Positions 24,128-33,789 of a stretch of DNA of 33,790 nt are shown piece after piece; positions within the stretch are counted from its first letter, which is position 1; each line of letters starts with the position of its first letter. The position numbers and the translations under genes are program-made. Under the pieces are notes generated by a model that had not been told where the DNA came from, made no database searches, and saw only the letters and a list, made by a program, of their open reading frames with translations. Where the stretch lies: assembly GCA_011605865.1 (NCBI GenBank), contig JAAOZI010000011.1, positions 1 to 33,790 of the forward strand, written 5' to 3'. The DNA is from Archaeoglobales archaeon (GTDB lineage: Archaea > Halobacteriota > Archaeoglobi > Archaeoglobales > Archaeoglobaceae).

Positions 24128-24438
24128 ATGGAAATAAAGATTGAGGCGGAAAGATACAATCCCCTGCTTCGGAGGAGAGAGGTCCATTTCAGGGTAAAAT
24201 TTGAAAACAAAACTCCAACAAGAGGAGAAGTAAGGGAAAAGCTGGCCGGACTGATGAACGCTGAGCTCGACAGAATAGTTGTGCAGTACATAAAGACCGA
24301 GTTTGGGAAAAGGGAAGCGAAGTGTTATGCAAAAATTTACGACAGCGCGGAAGATTTGAAAAAGATCGAAGATGAATACGTGCTTGTCAGGAACTTCCCA
24401 GAACTTAAGAAGAAAGAAGAGAAAGCTCAGGCGAGTTG

Positions 24439-24439
<1 letters not shown>
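24128..24439 (+). CDS. rps24e: 30S ribosomal protein S24e
   Basis: Ribosomal protein S24e of 103 residues. Recognised by [38 protein letters not shown] and the charged C-terminus [10 protein letters not shown]. Four bases follow the previous stop, with GATGGG upstream of the ATG. Its TGA overlaps the S27ae ATG by one base. Confidence 0.96.
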
Positions 24440-25790
<1,351 letters not shown>

Positions 25791-25794
<4 letters not shown>

Positions 25795-27287
25795 TTTAAC
25801 TTTGAAAAGAACTCCTCTTCGCTAATCCCGCGAATTCTTTTAAAATGCTCATCCGGCTTTATGCCTGCTATTATTTTAGCCATCTCTTTTTTCATTTCCA
25901 GATTGCTTCTTCTGGCTATCATTATTTTCTGTGCTTGTGGGGATCCCGCACCGTGCATCGATTCGGGCAGCTCAGCTCCGATTGAAAGATTCTCCACGAG
26001 CCTTATCATCCGTATTCTGTGTTCTGTTGGCACGTCAGCAACTCCTTTCAGGTATTTATCGATCAATTTTCTAGTTTCTGGATTTCTATAGTCTTTTTCG
26101 GAAGGCAGGGTTATCACGATTCCGCCCGTCACGTCTTGGGCCAGTCTTGACCATTCGTATGGAAATCTAGTTATGTTCAATTTTGTAACATTCGCAAGCA
26201 GCGGATTCGGCATATATGCTCCTGATGGAGTTTTGTAACCCTCATAGGAGCAGGCAAGAGAACAGCACCAGCAAGTTTCGGCAAGATGTATCATTTCTGT
26301 TATTTTGTCTATAACGTGTGGCGCTTTTGCAATTCCTTGCATTTCCGCAACATTTGCGGTAGCTCCAATCAAAACATCTGCGACTCCAACTTTACAACCC
26401 CCATAGTTCTGTCTGTGGAAAGTTGCGAAGACTTCTACGAGCTGAGAGGCGAAATCGTATTCACCGCACATGAAAACCCTTTCCCAAGGAACAAAAACGT
26501 CTTCGAAGATTATCAGAGCTTCACCGCCTACGGTCGCGTATTTAGCGTTTCCGCAGTCCACATCACCGTCGAGTCTTCTCAGGTCGTTTGTTTGTCTTCC
26601 GAAAATCATTGTTACGCCTTCGGCGTCTACCGGAACCGCAAAAGCTACAGCATATTCCTTTTCATCGGCTTCTAGGGCTCTAGTTGGCATGACTATTATT
26701 TCGTGAGAGTTTACAGCCCCAGTTATATGCGCTTTAGCCCCCCTAACTATTATACCATCCTCTCTCTTTTCGACAATTCTTACGTATAGATCTTTATCGA
26801 CTTGTTGGCTAGGTCTTTTACTTCTGTCACCCTTTACGTCCGTCATGGCTCCGGCAGGCATTAAATCTTCTTTTTGCACATATTTTATGTATTCCTTAAC
26901 CCTTTCATGATATTCAGTACCATATTTTTTATCTATATCATAGCTGGTTATATAAAGTGCATTTATGGCATCACATCCGACGCACCGCTGGAAGCAGCTT
27001 CCGGTTTTTTGACCCAAAAGTCTGAGCATCCTTACTTTTTTAACTAGATCTTCAGTGCTTTGATGAATGTGTGTGAAACGATTTATTTTTTCCCCTGTAA
27101 GATGGGAAGTTGCTGTTATAATATCTTCGTATCTAGGATCAAAGGCAAGTTCATAAGTCATTGCGGCAGCATTTACGTGTGGAGCGAGAACTGGATCGTC
27201 CGCTACGCTTTCTATTTTTCTTCCCATAAAGTATATTCTCGGCTTAAGTTTTCTTAAACTCTCTATGTACTGTTTTCCGTTCATCAT
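25791..27287 (-). CDS. abfD: 4-hydroxybutyryl-CoA dehydratase
   Basis: FAD and 4Fe-4S enzyme of 498 residues that turns 4-hydroxybutyryl-CoA into crotonyl-CoA. Compared with the Clostridium aminobutyricum enzyme (ligands Cys99, Cys103, His292, Cys299), the residues here are Cys98, Cys102, His291 and Cys298, an offset of one; Glu256, Tyr295 and Lys299 also fit the catalytic set. FHRQNYGGCKVG and CFQRCVGCDA hold the ligands. The full ligand set argues against a relative without dehydratase activity. ATG 27287 has GGTGG seven bases upstream. It is transcribed with a small cysteine-rich protein. Confidence 0.95.
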
Positions 27288-27320
27288 AATAGAACCACCG
27301 TGGGAAATTAGTTTTCAAGT

Positions 27321-27330
27321 ATTTATATCT
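27321..27330 (-). promoter_or_regulatory. TATA box of 4-hydroxybutyryl-CoA dehydratase operon
   Basis: AGATATAAAT on the minus strand, centred about 38 bases before the ATG, predicting a leader of about 12 bases that carries the GGTGG ribosome site at 27295-27299. A good match to the archaeal TATA consensus. Confidence 0.55.
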
Positions 27331-27394
27331 TGCGCATTTTTTCACAACTTATCAAAAAACTTTTCGTATGCTACGAAACAAAGATGGAGTGAGA

Positions 27395-27408
27395 AGTTTT
27401 AAATTTTT
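27395..27408 (+). promoter_or_regulatory. TATA box of COG1180-like radical SAM gene
   Basis: AGTTTTAAATTTTT. The ATG at 27409 directly abuts it and cannot be the start of a normal transcript; the next in-frame ATG, 27424, lies about 24 bases from the box centre, as expected for a leaderless mRNA. Confidence 0.5.
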
Positions 27409-27423
27409 ATGAACACAAAAATT

Positions 27424-28359
27424 ATGGAATGTATCTTCTGCGGAAAAAGCGCTCCCTCGAAATTTCTTCAGGTATGTGTTGAATGTGCAAAATCTGAAAG
27501 AGCTTTTGAAGTAGCTGAAAAGCTTCATCCAAAGAAAGGTGGCTTTGTTAAAACTTGCAAGCTCTGTGCAAATGAATGTAAGGGCATTGCTTTATGTGGG
27601 AAGCCTATTTATGGGAATTTGATCTATTACGAAGACCCATTGCCGACAAATTGTTGCAACTCTTGGTTTTGTAAGGGGAGCAGAATGTTTGGAACAAATC
27701 TGGCTGTATTTTATTATGGCTGTAATTTTGATTGCCTCTTTTGTCAAAATTGGAGCCATAAGAAGGTTAATAGGAACTTTGTAACTCTTGAAGAACTTTT
27801 GAGGGCTGTTGAAGCAGAGAGGGTGAAATGTATATGCCACTTTGGAGGTTCTCCCGAACCGCAGTTGCCTTTCGCTTTAAGATTTAGCAGAGAAGCTTTA
27901 AAAAGAAGGAGAGATTTGATGATCTGTTGGGAGTGGAACGGAGCGGGAAATACTTCTCTGGCTATAAAGGCCGCGGAGTTAAGTTCAATATCCGGTGGAA
28001 CTGTTAAATTCGATTTAAAAGCTTGGAGTGAACCTTTACATGTTTTATTAACTGGAAGGGGAAGTGAAAGAGTTAGAAAGAACTTTGAAAAAATTGGGGA
28101 AAAGTTTCCAGAAGTTCTTTCTGCCACTACTTTGCTGGTTCCATATTATGTTGATGAGAAAGAGGTTGAAGGAATTGCAGGTTTTATAGCCTCTGTGAGT
28201 GAAGATATACCTTACAGCCTCTTAGTTTTTCATCCCGATTACCTTTTAAGAGATTTGCCCATAACACCCAGAGATCAAGTGTTGAAGTGTTACAAAGCTG
28301 CAAAGAAATGGTTGAGGAATGTTAACCTTGGTAATTTGCATCTTTTAGGTTTTTTATGA
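27424..28359 (+). CDS. Radical SAM protein, COG1180-like, with Cys-rich N-terminus
   Basis: 311-residue radical SAM protein related to pyruvate formate-lyase activating enzymes and AmrS. The cluster motif is CX3CX2C: Cys100, Cys104, Cys107 (YYGCNFDCLFCQNW). Before it lie a CxxC...CxxC zinc-finger-like segment (Cys3, 6, 18, 21) and a second Cys cluster (45, 48, 52, 58) that could hold an extra Fe-S or zinc site. FGGSPEPQLPFAL and WEWNGAGN fit the barrel. The start at 27424 was chosen from the TATA position. The substrate is unknown; it is the radical SAM type usually linked with AMMECR1, but here it is 23 kb away. It overlaps hemD convergently by 38 bases. Confidence 0.87.
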   Translation: MECIFCGKSAPSKFLQVCVECAKSERAFEVAEKLHPKKGGFVKTCKLCANECKGIALCGKPIYGNLIYYEDPLPTNCCNSWFCKGSRMFGTNLAVFYYGCNFDCLFCQNWSHKKVNRNFVTLEELLRAVEAERVKCICHFGGSPEPQLPFALRFSREALKRRRDLMICWEWNGAGNTSLAIKAAELSSISGGTVKFDLKAWSEPLHVLLTGRGSERVRKNFEKIGEKFPEVLSATTLLVPYYVDEKEVEGIAGFIASVSEDIPYSLLVFHPDYLLRDLPITPRDQVLKCYKAAKKWLRNVNLGNLHLLGFL

Positions 28360-29023
28360 GTTTCAGTATACCTTCAAAAGAATACTCATCTGGTATTAAA
28401 GGATTTAAGCCTCTTTCTTTTAAAAATTCTGCAGTAGGTTTTCCAATGGCAATTATTATCTTCTCTTTTAGCTCTTTTATACAGTTGTCGTCGCATTTCT
28501 CAAGAAAACTTTCCGCAATGGTTTTGCTTGAAAAAACTATTACATCGTAGTAACCTCGAGAGACTTTCTCTATTTCCTTTCTCTGTTCTTCTCCATAGAT
28601 TTTTAAAATTTCATATGCATGAACCTCTTTATAATCTGCAAAACTAGCGATCTTTCTCAGTTCATCACCACCTTTATCGCTTCTAATCGCAACGACTTTC
28701 TTACCTCTCATAATATCTGCAAATTCCTTTACAAGTGTCTCAGAGTCAAACTTGCTTGGAATCATCACATCGTAACCAGCATTAGCCAGAACTTCTGCGG
28801 TTTTTTTCCCTATAGCAATTATCCTATTTAGTTTTATTCCATTCTCTACGATAATTTTGGCTGAATTTTGACTGGTAACAATTGCTATATCATGATCGGG
28901 AACTTCGAAATTTTTTCTCTCTATTTTCACAAAAGCGCAACCATATGCCTCAATGCCCTTCTTTCTAAAAGCTTCGACTGTTTCGTCAATTAATTCTTTA
29001 GGACGGAGTATCAATACTTTCAT
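28322..29023 (-). CDS. hemD: Uroporphyrinogen-III synthase
   Basis: HemD of 233 residues, which cyclises hydroxymethylbilane to uroporphyrinogen III, the branch point to haem, sirohaem and cobalamin. Fold markers are VLILRPKELIDETVEAFRKK, AIVTSQNSAKIIV, the central KVVAIRSDKGGDELRK, and YDVIVFSSKTIAESFLEK with IIAIGKPTAEFL. The family has low conservation and no fixed catalytic residue. No other haem genes are adjacent. The gene starts inside the end of the nitrilase gene (26-base overlap), so the two are probably co-transcribed. Confidence 0.9.
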   Translation of the reverse strand: MKVLILRPKELIDETVEAFRKKGIEAYGCAFVKIERKNFEVPDHDIAIVTSQNSAKIIVENGIKLNRIIAIGKKTAEVLANAGYDVMIPSKFDSETLVKEFADIMRGKKVVAIRSDKGGDELRKIASFADYKEVHAYEILKIYGEEQRKEIEKVSRGYYDVIVFSSKTIAESFLEKCDDNCIKELKEKIIIAIGKPTAEFLKERGLNPLIPDEYSFEGILKLIKNLKDANYQG

Positions 29024-29774
29024 AGTAGTCTTTTAGAAACGGGTATTTTTCTCTCACATGCTGAACTTCGGTTAAATCGACATCGCTCATAAGGATTTCT
29101 TGATAAGCTCCACCTTCGACTAGAACTTTTCCTTCTGGATCTATGATCATTGAGCTTCCGCCATAATCCAAGTCACCTTCAACGCAATTAACTCCAGCCA
29201 CAAAAACCTGGTTCTCTATAGCCCTCGCTCTAAGTAATGTTTTCCAGTGCTCTATTCTCTCTTTTGGAAATTCTGCTGGAACAGCAATAATCTCTGCCCC
29301 TTTTTTCACGAGTTTTCTTGCCAGTTCTGGAAATCTTATTTCGTAGCATATAAGTATTCCTATTTTACCAACTGGTGTTTCAAAGACTTCAAAACCCTTT
29401 CCAGGGGAAAAAATTTCCTTTTCTTTTGTTAGAGGGAACAACAGATTTTTTCTGTAAATCCCTACTATCTCCCCTTTGTGTATCAAAACTGCGGAATTGT
29501 ACAGTTTATCACTCTTTTCAGCGACACCTGCTATGATCATTATTTCTTTATCTTTTGATAGCTTGAGAACTAGGTCCAACTCTTCCTCCAGTACTTTTAC
29601 TGAGCGGAGGTTACTCTCGTAAAATCCGGTTGTGAACAGTTCTGGTAAGATTACGAGATTTGCCTTTACCTGCAAAGCTCTTTTTATTAAGCTAAGTCCT
29701 TTCATTAAATTTACGTCTCTATCGGCAGACATCCTCTGTTGGGCGAGTGCAATTCTTACAATAGGATATTTCAT
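28998..29774 (-). CDS. Carbon-nitrogen hydrolase (nitrilase superfamily)
   Basis: 258-residue amidase-like enzyme. The catalytic triad is complete: Glu45 (LPELFTTGF), Lys109 (YRKNLLFP) and Cys143 (GILICYEIRFPE). The length and the absence of added domains fit omega-amidase or Nit-like members that hydrolyse small amides; the exact substrate cannot be read. Two adjacent ATGs (29777, 29774) are possible. It probably shares an mRNA with hemD downstream. Confidence 0.9.
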   Translation of the reverse strand: MKYPIVRIALAQQRMSADRDVNLMKGLSLIKRALQVKANLVILPELFTTGFYESNLRSVKVLEEELDLVLKLSKDKEIMIIAGVAEKSDKLYNSAVLIHKGEIVGIYRKNLLFPLTKEKEIFSPGKGFEVFETPVGKIGILICYEIRFPELARKLVKKGAEIIAVPAEFPKERIEHWKTLLRARAIENQVFVAGVNCVEGDLDYGGSSMIIDPEGKVLVEGGAYQEILMSDVDLTEVQHVREKYPFLKDYYESIDTPS

Positions 29775-29854
29775 CATTCATTTCAGTAGAATGAAGGATT
29801 TATAAAATATGCTATTCATGTCCAAAATTTTCCATGAAAAATCAATAATTCGGT

Positions 29855-30124
29855 TTAAAGATAGTTGATGATGTTTCCTTCCTTTGTTAATACAAGCCTG
29901 CCATCCTTTCTCTCTAAACAAAAACCCTGGATTAGTATTTGAATATGGTAATCGAACTCAGCTCTGGATAGGCCGAGTTTCCTTATTATTTCATCTTCAG
30001 AGAGTCCGGAGGCTAGAAGTTTCAAGATTTCCCTTCTTTTTGGATTGTTAACTGCTCGATGGTATCTTTCATGATATTCTCTACTTGAATCAATGCTATG
30101 GGAGAATTCTTCCCATTTCGACAT
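29855..30124 (-). CDS. Winged-helix DNA-binding protein (ArsR-like)
   Basis: 89-residue putative transcription regulator. The helix-turn-helix is NPKRREILKLLASGLSEDEI followed by IRKLGLSRAEFDYHIQIL, with a wing GFCLERKDGRLVLTKEG. No metal-binding cysteines or ligand domain are seen. A TTTAAACC-type box at 30143-30152 lies about 24 bases before the ATG at 30124, so the mRNA is probably leaderless. It is alone in its transcription unit, 78 bases before the nitrilase gene; its targets are unknown. Confidence 0.85.
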   Translation of the reverse strand: MSKWEEFSHSIDSSREYHERYHRAVNNPKRREILKLLASGLSEDEIIRKLGLSRAEFDYHIQILIQGFCLERKDGRLVLTKEGNIINYL

Positions 30125-30201
30125 CAATTAATTCCTTTTGTAGGGTTTAAAAGAGTTTCAATCCGTTCGCCTTTAGGTTGGGGAGAGATTTTGGAAGTTT
30201 T

Positions 30202-30462
30202 TTAACTAATTTGTTTGTATAAGTCCTCGCAGACTTTTGCTATTGTCTCGTTTGCTTTTTTGAGGACATCTAGAGGGTTGGAATCTTTAACTCTTAAATA
30301 TAGTTCTGGTTCTCCGACAAGTGGATGTGGGATATTGTATCTAACAAGAACCGTTCTGTCATCTTTTGAAAGGTAATGTTGGAGCAGATTAAGATACGTG
30401 TGGTCCTCCCCTTTTACAATCAACTTCACATAGTCCTTTCCAATCTCTATAATTTTTATCAT
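30202..30462 (-). CDS. rpo11: RNA polymerase subunit Rpo11 (RpoL)
   Basis: Rpo11 of 86 residues, partner of Rpo3 in the polymerase assembly platform. Clear marks are KGEDHTYLNLLQHYL and YNIPHPLVGEPELYLRVK. A GTG at 30468 is in frame, but ATG 30462 has GGTGAG five bases upstream and shares one base with the csl4 stop (TAATG). Last gene of the RecJ-like/methyltransferase/Csl4/Rpo11 operon. Confidence 0.95.
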   Translation of the reverse strand: MIKIIEIGKDYVKLIVKGEDHTYLNLLQHYLSKDDRTVLVRYNIPHPLVGEPELYLRVKDSNPLDVLKKANETIAKVCEDLYKQIS

Positions 30463-30990
30463 TACCACTCACCCTTACCATACGAGTTGGATATCTTTCT
30501 ACTTTCTTCCTTTCCGCATTTCGGACATTTAAGTTTTCCTTCGTACAGAATGAGCTCGCTTCTGCATGAATTACAGAAAGCCTTTATAACCCCCATTTCT
30601 GGTTCATCTATTGACAGCTTCGGTGAGGGATCAAGAACCCTCGCCTTTATTATGTCGAAGTATCCTATTGCACCCCCTATGCTATCGAACCTTACCCACG
30701 TTCGATATATGGAGAAATCCGAGATTCGTGTATTTCAGATCTCGGTCCTCCCCTTTTTTTCTTGCAATTTCTACCATAGCGAAATTTCCTCTAACGTCGA
30801 TGACTCTTCCAACAATCACATCATTCCTCTTTATCTCTGGAATCTTTTTTAACTCTCTAATGCTGGCAGTCTTTCCCTTTATCTCCAAGATCCCGAGAAC
30901 CTGTGCGAAGAGCTCCTTGTTTTCCTCATAGACTCCTTTACCAGCTCTAAATTCTTCTAGAGTCCCTATCTTATCCCCTGGCAGAACCAT
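30462..30990 (-). CDS. csl4: Exosome subunit Csl4, interrupted by a frameshift
   Basis: Cap subunit of the archaeal exosome. The first part (from ATG 30990) reads MVLPGDKIGTLEEFRAGKGV and an S1 domain with VIVGRVIDVRGNFAMVEIAR and LGFLHISNV, then hits TAG at 30682-30684. The next frame continues without loss as RFDSIGGAIGYFDIIKARVL and a zinc ribbon CNSCRSELILYEG ... CPKCG, ending RKISNSYGKGEW at the TAA shared with rpo11. One extra G in the GGG run at 30695-30697 explains it. Restored length is about 176 residues, normal for Csl4. The start could be 31017; 30990 matches the family better. Sequencing error, mutation or recoding are all possible. Confidence 0.85.
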
Positions 30991-31579
30991 CTTTTCTTTC
31001 AATTCTGAACACCTCAACTGCTATTTCTTTGAATGGTTTCTCGTGAAACGAATAAGTTTTTCGCAATGGGATTATGAACTTCCAGATGTGGGTAATAGTA
31101 AATCCCCTTTCTTCGGCTAATTTTTTAACAAATTTTTCACTTCCTGCTGAGTGGATGGAGTATATTTTCTCCCCTATTTCGAGTGCTTTTTCAAGAAAGG
31201 GTCTATCCGCATGTCTTTTTCTTATTCCAAAGGGGGGATTCATCATTACCGTGCATCTCTTTTTGAGGTTAAAATTCGAAACGTCACAGGCGATGAAGTC
31301 CACTTCTACCCCAACTTTTTTTGCATTCATCCTAGCTATCCTTAGCGCTTCAGTGTCTATGTCCACACCGATAGCATAAGCACCTAAAATTGCTGAGGCA
31401 ATGGCTAGAATTCCGGTTCCACAGCCAAGGTCTACGACGATCTCTAAATCTCCGAAGAGTTTTGCAGTCGTTGTTAAAAAACTGGCAAGATTGGATGGCG
31501 TCACATATTGTTCTAGCTCTATTTTTGGATCTCTAAATCCTTCTAGTTTTTCGAGGATCATTTCAACTTCCTTTTTCAT
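30971..31579 (-). CDS. METTL5-like RNA N6-adenine methyltransferase
   Basis: 202-residue SAM-dependent methyltransferase of the COG2263 group. SAM site VVDLGCGTGILAIASAI (residues 48-64), acidic GVDIDTEAL, and catalytic NPPFG (114-118) for N6-adenine methylation. Eukaryotic METTL5, the closest relative, modifies small-subunit rRNA; the archaeal target is inferred by analogy. The start overlaps the RecJ-like stop (ATGA) and the end overlaps csl4 by about 20 bases. Confidence 0.88.
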   Translation of the reverse strand: MKKEVEMILEKLEGFRDPKIELEQYVTPSNLASFLTTTAKLFGDLEIVVDLGCGTGILAIASAILGAYAIGVDIDTEALRIARMNAKKVGVEVDFIACDVSNFNLKKRCTVMMNPPFGIRKRHADRPFLEKALEIGEKIYSIHSAGSEKFVKKLAEERGFTITHIWKFIIPLRKTYSFHEKPFKEIAVEVFRIERKDGSARG

Positions 31580-33597
31580 AGTTCGCTGATTTTTGCTGCA
31601 AGCTTGGAAAGAACATCCTTCTTTTTCCCTTGTACAAATTTTATTGATCCTACTACAAGATGCCCACCACCGTCAACGCAGGCGTTTACTTCCTTTCTCA
31701 ACTCGTTGACGATTTTGGGGATATCCAGATTTACACCCTCGCTTCTTATGACTGCAAAATCTGGACCAAATCCTATGGTTACGATTCTTGGATAATTCTG
31801 TTTTAGCCTGTCGTGAATTTCTCCTGTTAGTTTTCCTGGAGGAGGAAACTCGAATTTTCTGGAATAGTTCTCCACATCAAAGGCCGCTAAAGCTACTCCA
31901 TTTGGCAGCAGTTGTATTTTCACGTTTTCCATTCCAACTTTTACTTGTTCCTCTATGGCTTTCTTTGCGTAACCTGAAAGGAGGTCTACTAGTTTCTTCT
32001 GTCTGTCTTTTCTCCCAAAACCGAGTATCTCGTGAACTATTGTGCTAGCAGACTTGAAACGAAGGTAAAAGCCTTCATACTCGATTGCTAAAGCTACATC
32101 TTTAAGTTCATCTTTGCTCATTTCGCATAGCGCGATGTATTCTTCTGCGTTCGATCTATCACCGACGACAGAAATCGCTGCTAAGTTCTTTAAATCAACA
32201 TCGCACAACATCCTCGCGATTTCAACGCATAGAATCCCTGAGGTTATGTTGCTGTCTCCTCCGACCCTGTAAGGGTTTATGTGGTAAAGGAGATATTTAT
32301 CTACCTCTTTGTCTGGGAAATGGTGGTCTATCGTTATAACGTCAGCCCCGAAAAGTAAAAAATGCTGAACCGCTGGTAGATCTTCTTTTCCGGAGCCATT
32401 ATCCACTAGTACAACTAAGGGTATTTTGTCTCCGTATCTTTCAGCATCTTCTAGACTTTCGTCTAGATCCCTTACAAGATCTTCAAGCTCGTAAAATGGG
32501 GCTCTTGATACTTTTCTCTTTACCAGATAGTATTTTGCTTCTTTGTCTCTGTGAATTCTTTCAACAAGGTTTTGGAGAGCTATTTCAAGCGCAACCCCTC
32601 CACAAGTTCCATCCGCATCCCAATGGTGCCTTATTATAATTGGCCTTGATTTGTATACAGCCTTTTTTAGTTCCCTTGCAACCGCTATCATTTCATCCTT
32701 GAGCTTTTCCAAGATCTCGTTTTTTACAAGGAAACCCTTGAATTCTGGTTCGCAGGCTTTTTCAATCTCATTTTCTATTCTTTTTCGTATCTCATATGCA
32801 TCCTGACCAAGAAGCTTTTCTACTTCAAGTGCATCTATACTATTTCTTCTTATGGTTCCTATTACCTCCACAACGTCTTCGCTTCTGACATCGACATCGT
32901 CAAAAACGGTGCAATTAACGCTTCCGGTCCCATCTGTCAGTGTGAGAATTTTTGCTATTGCCGTCTCTTTGATATGAGTTACTAATCCGCGTATCTTTAC
33001 GGTCTTTCCAATTAGCTTTGGAATAGAGGAGATCGGTGTCACTTCGATATCTTTGGAGATTTCCACTATGTTGTATCCGTCAATTTCTGCTGTTGAGAGA
33101 TCTATTTCCCCATTCACACCGATGTTAGTAATTTTTACAACCACTTCGTCACCTTCTCTAAGGCCGGGGTGCTTCCTCAGAAGACCTCTAAGTCTCTTGT
33201 TGAGATTCACGAAAGCTCCTATGTCTGTAATTGAGCTCACGGTTCCTAGATATAGCTTTCCAATTCTTATTTCTTCTATTCCGCAGCTATTTTTCAGCTT
33301 GAAAACATAAGGTTTTTTCCTACACTCCGGACAGAGCTCTTGATCGGTCTCTCTGCCACATATTTGGCATCTTTTTACTTTTCCAGATCCACTGCAGTTT
33401 CTGCAAATTTCTATAATTTTTATCTTTCCCTTTCCACTGCAAACACCACAAATGCCTTTCATAAAAAGTCGGATCTGGTCCTCTGTTAAGTTTACAATTT
33501 TTGGATCAAAGCTCTTGGCCTTTCCGGTTCCATTGCAAATTTCGCACGTTTTTTCGACTTCTATGATCCCTTTTCCGTTGCATTTCTGGCAGAGCAT
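31576..33597 (-). CDS. RecJ-like DHH phosphoesterase with DnaJ-type zinc finger, S1 and OB domains
   Basis: 673-residue multidomain nuclease-like protein. Residues 3-72 hold four CXXCXGXG repeats (CQKCNGKG, CEICNGTG, CGVCSGKG, CRNCSGSG) as in DnaJ, then a CxxC...CxxC pair (77-92). An S1-like domain (about 113-170) and an OB fold (about 196-262) follow. The DHH domain has HHWDADG (324-330), DNGSG (399-403), IDHH (423-426) and GDRSN (480-), and the C-terminal DHHA1 domain ends in GGGH (643-646). All metal-binding residues are present, so phosphoesterase activity on RNA or DNA is likely. It heads the operon with METTL5-like, Csl4 and Rpo11; a TTATTAACC box at 33614-33622 lies just upstream. Confidence 0.92.
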   Translation of the reverse strand: MLCQKCNGKGIIEVEKTCEICNGTGKAKSFDPKIVNLTEDQIRLFMKGICGVCSGKGKIKIIEICRNCSGSGKVKRCQICGRETDQELCPECRKKPYVFKLKNSCGIEEIRIGKLYLGTVSSITDIGAFVNLNKRLRGLLRKHPGLREGDEVVVKITNIGVNGEIDLSTAEIDGYNIVEISKDIEVTPISSIPKLIGKTVKIRGLVTHIKETAIAKILTLTDGTGSVNCTVFDDVDVRSEDVVEVIGTIRRNSIDALEVEKLLGQDAYEIRKRIENEIEKACEPEFKGFLVKNEILEKLKDEMIAVARELKKAVYKSRPIIIRHHWDADGTCGGVALEIALQNLVERIHRDKEAKYYLVKRKVSRAPFYELEDLVRDLDESLEDAERYGDKIPLVVLVDNGSGKEDLPAVQHFLLFGADVITIDHHFPDKEVDKYLLYHINPYRVGGDSNITSGILCVEIARMLCDVDLKNLAAISVVGDRSNAEEYIALCEMSKDELKDVALAIEYEGFYLRFKSASTIVHEILGFGRKDRQKKLVDLLSGYAKKAIEEQVKVGMENVKIQLLPNGVALAAFDVENYSRKFEFPPPGKLTGEIHDRLKQNYPRIVTIGFGPDFAVIRSEGVNLDIPKIVNELRKEVNACVDGGGHLVVGSIKFVQGKKKDVLSKLAAKISEL

Positions 33598-33627
33598 GAA
33601 AAATGTAGGCTTAGGTTAATAACTCTT

Positions 33628-33683
33628 GTGAGCCATCTTTAAAGGCGAAGCTTCCGACGTTAAGAGGACTTTGCGCTTCCTTT
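33628..33683 (-). mobile_element. IS200/IS605 right end (minus orientation)
   Basis: On the minus strand, after the tnpB fragment stop, the sequence shares ordered blocks with 1573-1631 (CTTAACG, CGGA, GCT, CCTTTAAAG, CAC) and ends near 33628. The promoter of the RecJ-like gene begins within about six bases of it. No empty site is available, so the boundary is approximate. Confidence 0.5.
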
Positions 33684-33693
33684 CTCTTCCATT

Positions 33694-33789
33694 CAAAAGC
33701 CGAGCTCCTCCATCCTATGCCTCGGGCTTATGTTGATGATGCCTTTAACTGGGCAACATGCTGCATTTGCAATTTTTAAACGCTCTATC
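33694..33789 (-). CDS. Transposase TnpB (IS605 OrfB), C-terminal fragment
   Basis: Runs off the window edge. 31 residues are visible: DRALKIANAACCPVKGIINI, then SPRHRMEELGF and TGA at 33696-33694. DRxLxIANA resembles the last RuvC aspartate segment of TnpB, and the protein ends close to a right-end-like structure. The remainder lies beyond 33790, so it cannot be said whether the element is intact. Confidence 0.5.

Noticed and set aside
30155-30164. GTTTCAATCC, similar to the end of many archaeal CRISPR repeats.
   Set aside because: It occurs once, with no second copy at repeat spacing, and lies next to the promoter of the winged-helix gene.
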